DNA from: Calamus simplicifolius
Taxonomy: Eukaryota; Streptophyta; Magnoliopsida; Arecales; Arecaceae
Length of the DNA stretch: 64,000 nucleotides
NCBI GenBank assembly: GCA_900491605.1
Contig: UESW01004819.1
Span: 582,778-646,777, forward strand
Direction of reading: 5' to 3'
The notes beneath the pieces are model-generated. The model had not been told where the DNA came from and did no database searches. It saw only the letters and a list, made by a program, of their open reading frames with translations. This document shows, piece after piece, positions 45,401 to 56,003 of this stretch (position 1 is its first letter; the number at the start of each line of letters is the position of its first letter). Both the position numbers and the translations under genes were made by a program.

Positions 45401-48400
45401 TGTGTTGGTCATCTTCTTCTTGTTCTATACCAACATGTAATTTATTTTTCTTAGACATTGATAACCCATATGATTGGCCTCGCTACACTTGAAATAAGTA
45501 TGGCTCTTGCTGTCCTTGCCTTTTGAATTGCTAATCATGATTTCTTTACCTTTATAGTTATTTGTATTTGAAAAAGAAGGCTTTAACACATTAGATTGAT
45601 TGAAGGGTTGTTAAGAATCTGTCTTTGAACTACAAATTGCATAAGTAGGCCTTTTCACAACGAGTATTAAGCCCTTAATTTTCTCCATGATACATCTCAT
45701 CCTGTTCATCAGTCGGTCTTCCTCTAAATGGCCTTCTAGAGCATGTAGTCATGATGCAAAACCTGCTCTAATATCAATTGAAGTAGGACAGCTAAGGAAA
45801 CTTACTTTAGGAGGTTGAAATATTAAGATTAATATGGAGCAAATGGATGGAAGTATGTGAAAATTAATCTTTGTAATGGATAATAGTATGGAACTAATTG
45901 ATATTTTAAGAATTTGAGTTGCATAGAAAAGGAGAAGAAAAAATGGTTCTAGGCATCATACGTAGGATTCTTTGGTATCACATCAAAGAATTGATTGCAT
46001 GACACAATCTTAAAGTAAAATTGCTGAAAAATTCTCTTAAAAGTTATGATTCATTATGGAGAGAGCTTACATCCATATATATAGAGAGAAATTATTCTTA
46101 AACCAGATAGAAATAGGGCTTTAAACTAAATAGAATAAGACTTCTAAAAGAACTATTAATTTGTCTAGGATTTGTATACAACTTTGACTATAAAACTAAC
46201 AAACCCTACATTTTAATAAAAATAATATAAGAAAACTTTAATTACAACTTGGATGGCTGATTTCTAGCAAAGTTAGAATTCAAGAAGACTTTGCCTACAA
46301 TATGGATAGCTAATTTTCAGCAAATCTAGAAATTACCTAAATACCTCTTCTTAAAGAAAACTTAAATGAAACTAATCTAGCACTTTTAACTTAAATAAAT
46401 ATAAAATAAAATTTCAATAACAATTCATGATGACTATTTTAGCTTCCAATTAAGGTCCTCATCATCGGTTGAGTGGCAAATTAGTCCTTGGGCATGAGAA
46501 TTAGCCTTAGAACATCTTTTAAAAATCTTATGAGGCTGTTGCTATCGTACTCCACCAGAGAATGATATGTATCACCTCAAAAAAGATGTTAATCCAGTAC
46601 TTGAAATGTTTCAGATGAAAAGGTGACAAGAATTTTTGGTGCATGTAACAGAATGGGGTTCACAAAGGATTGACAGATAAGCCATTTTGACAATGGAAAT
46701 ATGTTTTCTGCAGATTGGTTTTGCATTAAATATTTTTCGGTGATTGCATTTATGGTTTTGGGTTTCAGACAGAATTATGCACAATAATTTCTATATTTGC
46801 ATGACTATGTAATCAATTAGATCAGTGCTCCCTTTTATGACTTAATAATATTAATTTTCATGCAGGTTTAACATTGTGGGGCAGGTAATACCAGAAGTCA
46901 TCTGATTTGTCGTTCAAAGCTTCTGTAGTCCAGTGGAGAGCAAACTTCCTCTGGAACCATCCTTTATTATTGTTCTGAGTTGTTAAGGAAATTTCTGTTT
47001 TGCAGTGGGCTGTCACTACTAGTGTAGATTTCTCATTAGCACAACTATTGCAAGTAATTATCGTACTTAGCACTGGTGGAAACAATGGAGGAGGATACAT
47101 GGCTTCCAAATATGTGGTCATTGGGTTTCATGGGGGAATTCTGCTGATTCATGCCATAGTAAACAGTCTATCAATTACCTGGTTATCTTTTTTTGGACAG
47201 CTTGCAGCTCTATGGAATGTCTTAGGTAGGATTATACCGCTTATTTTTCAATTATTCTAAGTAAGATCATCTGAGACAATCTTCCACTTGGTTACCTAAT
47301 GGAATAGTTCTTTTCAGGTGTCTTTGTCCTTATGATCCTCATACCTACTGTAGCTACTGAGAGGGCCAGTGCAACTTTTGTATTTTCTCATTTCAACACC
47401 GAAAACGATGCTGGAATCCACGGCAAGCCGTACATTTTTGTTTTGGGACTCTTGATGAGTCAATACTCGTTGACAGGATATGATGCATCTGCTCATATGG
47501 TAATAATTATTCCTATAGTGTTTTGCTTTCCTTATCTTAGATATTAAATTTATCAACTATCACCTTCACAATTGATACATAACCAAGTAGATACTTGCCA
47601 TTAATTTCCATCCAATTATCTTTCTTCTGTCATAAGGAAATAATCCTTTTTCATCATTTCCATCTTAATTTTCTCATGTCATTTCCTCTCAAAGTGTCCA
47701 AATTCAGATCTGAGCTCTCTTTTAAATAAATCAGTTTTTTTTGCTTCTGCATGACCTTGAGGTTGTTGTTAACCATAGTCCTGGTCTCAGAGCATAGGTG
47801 ATCTAAAGCCCAAAATTCATTCATCTACTTTCATGTACTCATGTTCTATTAATCATTGTTTTTTTCATAAAGATCTCATGAAAATGTTAAATTGGTTCTT
47901 TAGCATATTTCTATATTTTTTTTCCCAGACAGAGGAAACTAAAAGTGCAGACAAGAATGGACCAAAAGGAATAATAAGCGCCATTGGCATTTCGATCATT
48001 GCAGGCTGGGCTTATCTGATTGGCATAACATTTGCAGTTACCAATATTCCATATCTTTTAAGCATCGATAATGATGCTGGAGGTTATGCAATTGCTGAGG
48101 TTTTCTACCTTGCCTTTAAGAACAGATATGGCAGTGGCGTTGGTGGCATCATTTGCTTGGGAATTATTGCTGTTGCCATATTTTTTTGTGGCATGAGCTC
48201 AGTGACAAGCAACTCCAGGTAAACCTGCCTTCTGTACCCATTGACATCTGAAGCGATTATCTATTGTTTCTGTCTTAAAAAGGAATAAATTTAAAGTCAA
48301 ATTGTTTTTGTTGGTTGGCTTTGGATACTAATTAGATGCCAAAATTCTTGTTCACTGTTTTCTCAAATTTAGGATGGCATATGCATTCTCAAGAGATGGT

Positions 48401-49858
48401 GCAATGCCCCTATCATCATTGTGGCATAAAGTGAACAAGCAAGAAGTACCAATAAATGCTGTTTGGCTCTCGGCATTTATATCTTTCTGCATGGCTTTGA
48501 CGGTAATGAAATTCTGCCGATCTTCCTTAATTATCCCAAGGTCACCCATTTTCTGGTTTTATAATGCATATAGGTTATGATTAAGATTGGACTTTTTATT
48601 TGGATTTATCTTGTATCCTAGCCCCTAGATGATAACAGGTCACACTTCACCAGTGCTTAATTCTGCTACTGGAATTATATCGAAATTTTAGGTACTGTAA
48701 CATATGAAAATTAAAGACCTGTTCAGTTATGGTATCGAATTTGGATCGCTTGAGATGAATGCCTTATTAATTTCATTGCAATGATGCTTGCAGTCTTTAG
48801 GGTGTTCGGCTGTATCTTTTAATGCTGGCATCAGATTTTTCAACCCTAAATATGTAGCAAAGTTCTGTTCATTTGTTTTGCGTAACCATTATTTGTTTGA
48901 GCAAATTGACATATGCCTGGACTCTCGGCTCTCTAAATGCCATTCTTTATTAACAGAGCCCTCTAAATATGACATGAAGCAGAAGAACCACCTGAAAGTG
49001 TGGTTAGCTTGTTGCATGACTTGTGTCCAATTGGGTATGCATTTCCAGAATCACCTTTTTAATTAGAACTCATCTTCTGCAAATGGCTGGCTAAAATGGC
49101 CAGGAAATCAGGTTCACATACATGGTGGGAATGTACCTTCAGACAGTCCTTGCTTGCAAAACTACACATGTAGCCACAGACTGATCGCATGAAATTTACA
49201 GTGAATGAATAGAAAGAACAGAACAAAGAACCAAGTGTTAGATCTGAATCAACCACCCCTGCCCCCTCAAAGAAAAGAAAAGAAAAAGAAAAAGAAAAAG
49301 AAAGGAAAAAAAGGGAATGAAATAGTTCTATATGGCAATTATCAGTCATTTTCCTAGATGTGTACGTGGCATAACTTCTATTTATTTGTTTTGTCTATTT
49401 TGTTAGAGAATTCCCATAAATCTCATAATTTCTTTGAATACACATTCTCACATCTTATAAGTTCAAGGATCCCTGCTCCGTGTCTGATCTCTTTTTTAAT
49501 CTTTTTTCAGTCTCTTGGGAGCTCAGTAGCATTCCAGGCTATGGTGTCAATTGCTACCGTTGGACTCTACATTTCCTATGCTTTGCCCATCTTCCTCCGG
49601 GTGACTCTAGCAAGCAAATCTTTTGTTCCAGGCCCCTTCAACCTTGGCCGGTATGGGATCGTAGTGGGTTGGGTTGCCGTCCTTTGGGTTGCAACCATCA
49701 CAGTTCTATTTTCACTTCCTGTTGCTTATCCAATAACAAAGGACACTTTCAATTATACTCCAGTTGCTGTGGGTGGCCTCTTCATCCTCACAGTCTCATC
49801 ATGGATTCTGACTGCAAGACACTGGTTCAATGGTCCCATAACAAATATAGGTACTTGA
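33475..49858 (+). CDS. BAT1: Amino-acid permease, BAT1-like (APC superfamily), 8 exons
   Basis: Exons: 33475-33596, 33687-33947, 46866-46884, 47006-47225, 47318-47499, 47929-48218, 48373-48502, 49511-49858. All junctions are GT-AG and the frame stays open for 523 codons to TGA 49856. The product is a polytopic membrane transporter. Residues 42-63 and 72-94 form the first hydrophobic segments, followed by SSFPTSGGLYYWSA (98-111), GQWAVTTSVDFSLAQ spanning the microexon junction, TGYDASAHMTEE in exons 5-6 and the conserved CGMSSVTSNSRMAYAFSRDG in exons 6-7. Arabidopsis BAT1/GABP, about 515-520 residues, is a bidirectional amino-acid and GABA transporter; I infer the same class here. The start at 33475 is the first ATG after an in-frame stop; a second in-frame ATG at 33532 is possible. 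Intron 2 is 12.9 kb and holds two retrotransposons. No disabling mutation is seen. Confidence 0.93.
34372..34745. repeat. Three-copy tandem repeat in intron 2, about 131-bp period
   Basis: The phrase CTGCTTTATCCAATTT...TATTGGATATTT recurs near 34421, 34552 and 34683, each copy preceded by GCTAGTTTCTTTCAGGAAA-type sequence. It is intronic and not coding. Confidence 0.85.
35190..35830 (+). repeat. 5' LTR of copia element B
   Basis: Begins TGTTGGGTGC and ends TTCCCAACA. Near its start it carries a CACGTG G-box (35206-35211) inside a near-palindrome, then two 37-bp-spaced copies of a perfect hairpin (AACAAACTG, 5-nt loop, CAGTTTGTT) at 35233-35255 and 35270-35292. Confidence 0.95.
35835..35846 (+). 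promoter_or_regulatory. Primer binding site, element B
   Basis: TGGTATCAGAGC, complementary to the 3' end of initiator tRNA-Met, four bases after the 5' LTR: the standard plant copia priming site. Confidence 0.95.
35888..39851 (+). pseudogene. Copia gag-pol polyprotein of element B, two stops and two frameshifts
   Basis: One long polyprotein, about 1,320 codons. Gag starts at ATG 35888 (MDSTTNTSRMISLNGSNWLI) and has a CCHC knuckle CYHCHKKGHYKSEC at about 36579-36620. Protease shows WVVDTGASYHATP (about 36768). Integrase has the HHCC region (WHKRLGHIGG...CTHCVVG), DVCGPM, FIDDASR and RTDNGGEY. Reverse transcriptase has YVDDMLIVG near 38880-38907, and RNase H has DVDMAGD and SSTEAEYIA. Lesions are an in-frame TAA at 36083 (expected Gln), TAG at 37685 (expected Gln), a one-base loss near 38761 before the RT active site, and a shift near 39195. 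It otherwise matches full-length TNT1-like polyproteins and ends just before the polypurine tract. Confidence 0.93.
39851..39868 (+). promoter_or_regulatory. Polypurine tract, element B
   Basis: GTCGGGAGGGGGAGATAT immediately before the 3' LTR: the plus-strand priming site for reverse transcription. Confidence 0.9.
39869..40507 (+). repeat. 3' LTR of copia element B
   Basis: Near-identical copy of 35190-35830, ending TTCCCAACA and followed by the CAGGA target duplication. Confidence 0.95.
40690..41473 (-). repeat. 3' LTR of the intronic gypsy element (left copy)
   Basis: Matches 45779-46554 most clearly from about 40835 to 41473. The outer boundary is uncertain by up to about 100 bp because the first part is AT-rich and diverged. 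Confidence 0.7.
41740..45720 (-). pseudogene. Ty3/gypsy gag-pol remnant
   Basis: Readable from right to left on the minus strand. A degenerate zinc knuckle (FKCSEANHMGYQC) near 45470-45530 and a gag/protease linker at 45186-45458 are followed by RT segments (MNPSEHTNLKRQLDELQAKG at 44460, HEIDLKSSYHQICMRP and CFDDILIYS at 43690-43930). RNase H has KVENKAADALNR near 42990, the integrase zinc-binding region is at 42700-42800, and the integrase C-terminal part at 41761-42090 includes AYILNLPNDMGIS. Stops and shifts are frequent. The RT segment is partly duplicated (43763-44361). Confidence 0.8.
43763..44361 (-). repeat. Internal tandem duplication within the gypsy RT region, about 299-bp period
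   Basis: GGGTTGGAATACTTGCATC occurs at 43763 and 44062. Both copies continue through CATCAAGGTGCTAGG, ACCACTCATAAAGGC and TTTGATGAT(A/T)(G/A)CTACTC. The two copies have since diverged by substitutions. Confidence 0.85.
45779..46554 (-). repeat. 5' LTR of the intronic gypsy element (right copy)
   Basis: On the plus strand it begins TGAAGTAGG directly after a primer-site-like GCTCTAATATCAATT and ends TACTCCA, so on the minus strand it reads TGGAGTA...CCTACTTCA. Confidence 0.72.
46866..46884 (+). other. BAT1: 19-nt microexon of the BAT1-like gene
   Basis: GTTTAACATTGTGGGGCAG is preceded by TGCAG and followed by GTAATA. It supplies the third base of Trp128 and residues FNIVGQ (129-134), joining ASWITGW to WAVTTSVDFS in frame. 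Without it the conserved GWFNIVGQWAVT stretch and the reading frame are both lost. It is a coding exon, listed separately because of its size and because a 12.9-kb intron precedes it. Confidence 0.9.
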
Positions 49859-50220
49859 AACATCAAATGATGTTATTATGTATGCATTCATGTAACATCT
49901 GAATGAAGAATTGATTGCTTAAATCTTACTCATTTGATGCACCTGATAGTGTATCAGGTGTTAGTAAGGATTACCAGAATCCTTTTATGAGAGAAAAGGA
50001 GGGAGAGCCATCTATGTTATTGTTCAAATGATATTCGAGAATATTGTCCAAGTGGCAGGACATGGCAGATGTATATTGTTCTTTAATGAAAATAATTGAG
50101 AAGGATACTTCTATAATTAATGGGGTGGTTCTAATTCTAGCCTAACTGAAGTTGCTCGTCGGGCTCTTCTGCCGTTCGGCATCGCACGACTGCCCGGCAG
50201 CGTGCCCAGCAGCTACTACA
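49859..50220 (+). other. 3' flank of the BAT1-like gene
   Basis: Likely 3' UTR and intergenic DNA. AT-rich, with AATGAA/AATAAT-type words near 50080-50100 that could serve polyadenylation. No other gene is seen. Confidence 0.45.
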
Positions 50221-50992
50221 TGACATCATCATAGTGGCATCATTTTACTACCGCATTGTGAAGAGTGGATTGTCCTCTTTCTAACCTTGGAGCATAGCAC
50301 GCATTCGACCAACCCCAAGTCGTGTGGAGATGCGGAAGCGAGATGATATCCCTGCTGAAATTTCTGCAGCAGAATTTTGGATCTTGATCTTGGTAATCTT
50401 CCCAGATTGATTAGCAACTAGGATTTTCTTTGGTTTCTTGCGCCCCAAGATTGTAAGAGAGGATCGTGGCCTCTCTTCTTCCTCACGTGAACCTTCAGAT
50501 CTGATCCAGAAAATCAAGAGACATTGCACAAGAAGAAGGTGCTGCTAGGGTTTCTTCCTTCTCCTTCTTTGAGAGAGGCGGTTCCAAGAAGATGGCTAGG
50601 GCAGAGATGACAGCAATAAAACCCTAGAAATCTAGGACATCTATACGTGAGAAAGAGAGAAAGACGTGGATAAAAGAGAAAAGGAGAGGGATAGCTTATT
50701 TTAGGGAGAAAAGGATTTTTTTTATTCATCTATAATCATCATCGTTACATGACTATATAACCCTTCCCCATGACGGCCATCAAAATAAAACCAGCACCAC
50801 ACATGAACGGTGCCTTATTATATGGATAATAAACCCTAAAAAACTCCCTTGAACCAACCCACACCTTGGGCCCAAAACCAGCCCAATGATAGACTAGCCC
50901 CCTCAAGACCCAACAACCTGGGCCTTAACCCTGTGGAGCCTACAAACCTCCACCTTAGGATTTAAGCTTTGAGTACCACACCATACTCTACA
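50220..50992 (-). repeat. LTR-like flank downstream of copia C
   Basis: On the minus strand, the purine-rich CCAAGGTGGAGAT (plus-strand ATCTCCACCTTGG, 50993-51005) is followed by TGTAGAGTATGGTGTGG, as a polypurine tract is followed by a 3' LTR. A minus-strand TATA-like TTATATAGTC (50751-50762) and AATAAA (50720-50725) lie inside. The far end is not defined and the sequence does not resemble the LTR at 56004-56549. Confidence 0.5.
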
Positions 50993-51053
50993 ATCTCCAC
51001 CTTGGTGCTTCAAAGCTGCTGAAAAATCTGCACATTCCTCAGACCCATCAGCG

Positions 51054-54000
51054 TCACACATGAGAGAAAGCTATCCCGTGGAAGAGTCTCGTAAGTGCAT
51101 CTGCTTGGTTCTTCTTTGTATGAACTTTTACCAGCTCCACTTCACCTTCTTCCACCAATTCTCTGATCCTGTGATACCTCACATCTATATGCTTTGTGCG
51201 TACATGATAGATTGGGTTCTGAGCCAACTGCAGGGCACTCTGACTATCACTGTGTAACAATACTATACCTTGCTTCACCCCCATTTCCATGATGAGTTTC
51301 TTCAACCAAAGAGCCTCCTTGGCAGCCTCTGTAATCCCTATATACTCAGCTTCTGTTGTAGACAAAGCTGTAATAGGTTGAAGGGTTGATCTCCAAGAAA
51401 TTAATCCATCATACATGCTGAACACAGACCCTATGGTAGACCTTCTTGTATCCAGATCACCTGCAAAATTTACATCCACAAATCCTTCCAATGGACCTAA
51501 TGACTTACTTGGGATATTAGATTTCTCCTTAGATCCATCTTGCTGCCCAAAAATTAGACCAAGTCCACGAGTTCCCTGAAGGTACCTCAAAATCCACTTG
51601 AGTGCCTTCCAGTGCTCCTTCCCTGGGTTCGCCATGAATCTGCTCACCTGGCTCACTGCATATGCTATGTCAGGCCTGCAACACACCATAGCATACATAA
51701 TGCTGCCCACGACACTGGCATATGGAACTCTCTCCATGTACTCTTTCTCTTCATCTATCTGGGGTTCTGTAACTTAGAAAGAGACATGTGACTAGCCATG
51801 TTTCATGTAAACCTCTTCCTCTAGATCTCCATTAAGGAATGCGGTCTTCACATCCATTTGATATAACTCAAAATCAAAATGAGCTACCAATGCCATAATT
51901 ATTCGGAGAGAGTCTTTCTTGGATACAGGAGAAAATGTCTCCGTGTAGTCGATTCCTTCCCTCTGAGTGAATCCTTTGGCAACGAGTCTTGCTTTATATC
52001 TCTCAATGTTGCCTTGTGAGTCTTTCTTTATTTTGAAGATCCATCTACATCCAATGGATTTTACACCATCAGGCAACTCAACAAGATCCCAGACTCGATT
52101 AGATGCCATAGATTCCATCTTGTCCTTCATGGCATTGAACCACAAGTTTGATTCCTTAGAACTCATGGCTTGTGAAAACGTTTCAGGATCATTTTCGGCT
52201 CCAATGTTATAGTCAGATTCATGTAGATACACAACATAATCACTAGGAATTGCTGATTTCTTTATTCTAGTTGATCTTCTTAATGTTGTGTCAATGACCT
52301 CTTGAGGAGTATCTTGCACAACTGATTGTTGATGAACAACACGATCTTCTAGATTACCATCAGCTTGTGAAATCTCAATGACTGGTTGTTGGGCACTTAA
52401 TTGAGTTTGAGGAGTGCTATAAATAACAACCAATCCCTCACTTGAAGTGGAAGCTGGAATAACTGAATGATCTTTCTCAGAAGAAGCCAAATACTGAGAT
52501 TGATCACTCCCACTGATCAAGTCATTCTCAAGAAATTTTGCATTTCTTGATTCCACAATCCTAGTGCTGTGAGATGGACAATAAAATCTATAACCCTTGG
52601 ACTTCTCAGCATATCCAATAAAGTATCCACTAATAGTCCTTGGGTCTAGTTCTTTTCTTGTGGATTATAGACTCTTACTTCAGATGGGCATCCCCAAACA
52701 CGTATATGTTGCAGACTTGGTTTCCAACCTTTAAATAACTCAAATGGCGTTTTGGAAACAGCCTTGGTTGGAACCCGATTCAATATATACGCAGCAGTTT
52801 TAAGAGCTTCAGTCCACAAGGATTTAGGTAAGTTAGAGCTGACAATCATGCTCCTTACCATGTCCAATAATGTCCGGTTTCTCCTTTCAGCTACACCGTT
52901 TTGGTCAGGAGACCCTGGCATGGTGTATTGTGCAACAATTCCATTTTCTTCAAGAAACCGAGCAAACAGACCAGGTGCTTGTCCATTCTCAGTGTATCTA
53001 CCATAATATTCTCCACCTCTATCTGACCTCACGATTTTAATTTGCTTGCCGCATTGTTTCTCTACTTCTGCCTTAAATACCTTAAAGGCATCTAATGCTT
53101 CGTTCTTATTATGAAGTAGGTAGAGATACATATATCGTGAATAGTCATCAATAAATGAGATGAAGTATCTCTGACCATACGAATCCATATCTGGGCTACA
53201 GATATCCGTATGTATGATCTCCAGTATTTCCGAACTTCTCTTGGCATCTTTCTTGGACTTGTTGGTTTGCTTTCCCTTTATGCAGTCCACACAAGTGTCA
53301 AAATCAGTAAAATCAAGAGTATCAAGTACTTAATTCTCTCAATGGAGATATGACCTAATCTCCGATGCCACAAAATAGAGGAATTCTCATTTATAACACA
53401 TCTTTTCATACCAGTTTGGGCGTGCATCACATTATAGGTGGTATTATTTTTTAAATTAATTTGGAAAAGATTGTCTGACAATGTACCATTCCCAATAAGC
53501 TTAGATTTATAAAATAAATCAACAGAGCTTTTATTAAAATTAAAGGAGTATCCTGCTGGTACAAGCCTTGACACTGAAATCAAATTTCTAGAGAAACTTG
53601 GAATATAAAATGTCTTTTCCAAATCCAAAACAAAACCAGAATGTAAAATAAGTCTGCACGTTCCAATTGCTTCCACATGTGAACCCATCTTGTTTCCTGA
53701 ATAGATGCTTTGTTCACTTTCCAATGGTTTCCTTTGATTTAGAAAACCCTGCAAGGTATTTGAAACATGGATTGTAGAACCAGAATCAATCCACCATGTG
53801 TTATGACATATAACCAAATTGGATTCATGACATACGAATGAGGTTAGAGTACCTTTCTTGTCAAGCCAAGCTTTGAATTTGAGACAATCTTTCTTTATAT
53901 GCCCTTTCTTCTTGCAAAAGAAGCACTTGGACTCCTTCTTGTCTTCTGTATGGATGGATACTTTACCCTTTCCTTTGCGTTTAGCTTTGGGAGCTTTAGT

Positions 54001-54700
54001 CTTTCTTTGAGTGACTAAATGTGCACTTTCTCCCATTTCTAAAATCAGCCTCCCTTCCTCTTGAACACACATGGTCAGAAGTTCATTAATTGACCATTTG
54101 TCCTTATGTGTGTTGTAAGATATTTTGAAGGGACTATACTGCTGTGGGAGTGAGCTCAAAATAAAGTGCACCAAGAAAGATTCTAACATCTCAACCTCTA
54201 GGGATTTCAACTAAGCCGCAATGTCCCTCATCTTCATGATGTGCTCACGCACACCTCCAACCATAGTGAGCTTCATTGATGATAATTTTGTATTAGGGTG
54301 CTAGCCATTGCCTTATCTGAAGACTCAAATTGTGCATCAATAGCCTTCAGAAGTTCCTTGACATTTTTGCACTCAGGAATTGAACCACGTATACTAGCAA
54401 AAATTTTAGTACGTATGAACATCATACTGAGGCGATTGGACCGTTCCCATCATTCATACGCAGCAATCTCAGCCTGAGTGCTAGTAGATGTAACTGAATG
54501 TGGTTCATCCTTCCTGATAGCATAGTCAATATCCATGCACCCTAATTGAAGAAGAATTCTCTCCTTCCATAATTTATAATTATCACCACTTAAATCGGAA
54601 CGTCACATTTCATATCAGAAATATTAACAGGCAAAATAGCTGCATAAAAATAAAATCATATTTATGTAATTGAATTTGAGGCATATAACTTGATGTCATG
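51054..54700 (-). pseudogene. Copia gag-pol polyprotein C, with internal RT deletion
   Basis: Reading leftwards, gag begins near 54700 (MTSSYMPQIQL) and includes ERILLQLGCMDIDYAIRKDE with stops near 54450 and 54260. CCHC knuckle CFFCKKKGHIKKDC is near 53900-53940. Protease motif WWIDSGSTIHVSN is at about 53750-53790. Integrase (HRRLGHIS, then 52646-53290) shows FISFIDDYSRYMYLY, IVRSDRGGEYYG and PDQNGVAERRNR. RT begins at about 52250 (WIFKIKKDSQGNIERYKARL, DVKTAFLNGDLEEEVYM) but breaks off at about 51795 and jumps to the segment just before RNase H (MERVPYASVVGSIMYAM), so the catalytic YVDD region is missing. RNase H (FVDVNFAGDLD, STTEAEYI) ends at 51054. Frame breaks also occur near 53290 and 52640. 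Confidence 0.9.
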
Positions 54701-54719
54701 TTTTACCAATGTAAACATG

Positions 54720-55989
54720 CAATAATATGAATCAATAACATACAATAACTACCTGTGGGCTAAGTTATTATACTCAAATAGACTCATTAGCTTAATAATG
54801 TGACTAACAAATTATATTCCTTTCTTAATTCCTATGGGTAATTAAGAAAATAATTTTTATCGCATCCTAATTAATTATATTAGTGCAACAAAAATTCCTG
54901 TGGGATAAGATTCATTACATTAATATAATTAGTCACAATTAATGTCATCTAACCTTATGTGATCTTTGCAACTCAATATATAATTTTGATTAATCAAAGA
55001 TGCTGTGGCTACTCCTCAATTAATCAACATCATATTGATCACATGACATTGAATTCCATTATATGCATATAGATTAACCAATTTAGCATGATTATTAGGT
55101 AGTGATCTTAATCAACGTAACATTTCCAAATCAAGATCTGAGTTAGTCAATTGGCCAGGCCAGTGAAAGAGAAGTGGGGGTCCCCTCGTTGCTTTCCTTA
55201 GGTCAGTCAACGGAACCAATTAAGTAACCACAATCTCTTTACCTTTCTAGACACCAACTGACCAATCAGACCTTGAAAGGATTTGCACTGTGATTTTCAC
55301 ACTACCACCAAATTCATGCATAGAATAAATCTAGTATGTAGAACAGGAGACAACATTTTAATTATCTATTTAATAAATTTTGAAATTATTATCTTAAGAA
55401 AATTTTTGTTAATTAAAACACGTCCGGCCGTAGCTCATTATTCCCTTGGGCCAGTCTATATGCAAAACACCGTAGGCATAGAGACTCAGGAGGCGTATTT
55501 TAATACAAAAATTTAAACTTAAGAAATAAATGATAAAAATAAATCATGTTACATGATTTAATAAAACATTAAACAGATAATAAATGCATTTAAAATTCAA
55601 CCAATCTAGATTTTAAATCCCGTGAGAGAACGAAAGTCCATAGGAAGCCACATTTCCGCTGCATTTCTTTTCTTTAGTTTTTCCTTTCTTTAATGCTACG
55701 TTTCTTTTCTCTTCCTTTCTTTAATGTTATCTCTTTAATACCAAAAGAAATCCGGAAAACCTTTAATGCCAAAAAGAAATCTTTAATAGAAAAGAAAGAG
55801 GCCACGTTTTGTTTCCGCAAAAAATCAAATCTGAGATAGGTTTAATGGTTTCTGTCAATTCGTGAACAAAAATCAGAACTGATCGAAACCTGAGATCCGA
55901 AAAACTAAAAACGGAAAACACGCGGCATAAATTGCTTGAAAAGAGAAACTTTGATGGAAACACCACAAAATAAGGCAGAGGTTTAAAAA
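54720..55989. other. AT-rich region between copia C gag and a primer binding site
   Basis: 1.27 kb with no supported frame. If it belongs to the element whose primer site is at 55990, it would be an unusually long 5' leader. Repeated CCTTTCTTTAATG and AAAAGAAATC(T/C)-like phrases occur at 55670-55790. Confidence 0.4.
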
Positions 55990-56001
55990 GCTCTGATACC
56001 A
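55990..56001 (-). promoter_or_regulatory. Primer binding site, minus strand
   Basis: The minus strand reads TGGTATCAGAGC, exactly complementary to initiator tRNA-Met, two bases from the LTR end at 56004. Confidence 0.85.
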
Positions 56002-56003
56002 AA

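Larger units (their letters stand above)
40690..46554 (-). mobile_element. Ty3/gypsy retrotransposon, decayed, antisense in BAT1 intron 2
   Basis: LTR-like direct repeats at about 40690-41473 and 45779-46554 share GAATTTGAGTTG, CAAAGAATTGATTGCA and TTCATTATGGAGAGAG. On the minus strand the element reads LTR (46554 to 45779), a primer site (plus-strand GCTCTAATATCA, 45765-45776), gag/protease, RT, RNase H, integrase, a purine-rich tract and the second LTR starting TGGAGCAT (plus-strand ATGCTCCA ending 41473). Pol order protease-RT-integrase and motifs are Ty3/gypsy. The outer left end is vague and no target duplication was found. Heavy decay makes it much older than copia B, its neighbour in the same intron. 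Confidence 0.82.

Noticed and set aside
49059..49349. Polypurine GAAAAA-rich stretch with a minus-strand frame in BAT1 intron 7
   Set aside because: Simple-sequence expansion at about 49265-49310; the Phe/Ser-rich frame is compositional.
49480..49902. 140-codon plus-strand frame overlapping BAT1 exon 8
   Set aside because: Out of frame with the conserved permease C-terminus, which has clear family motifs.
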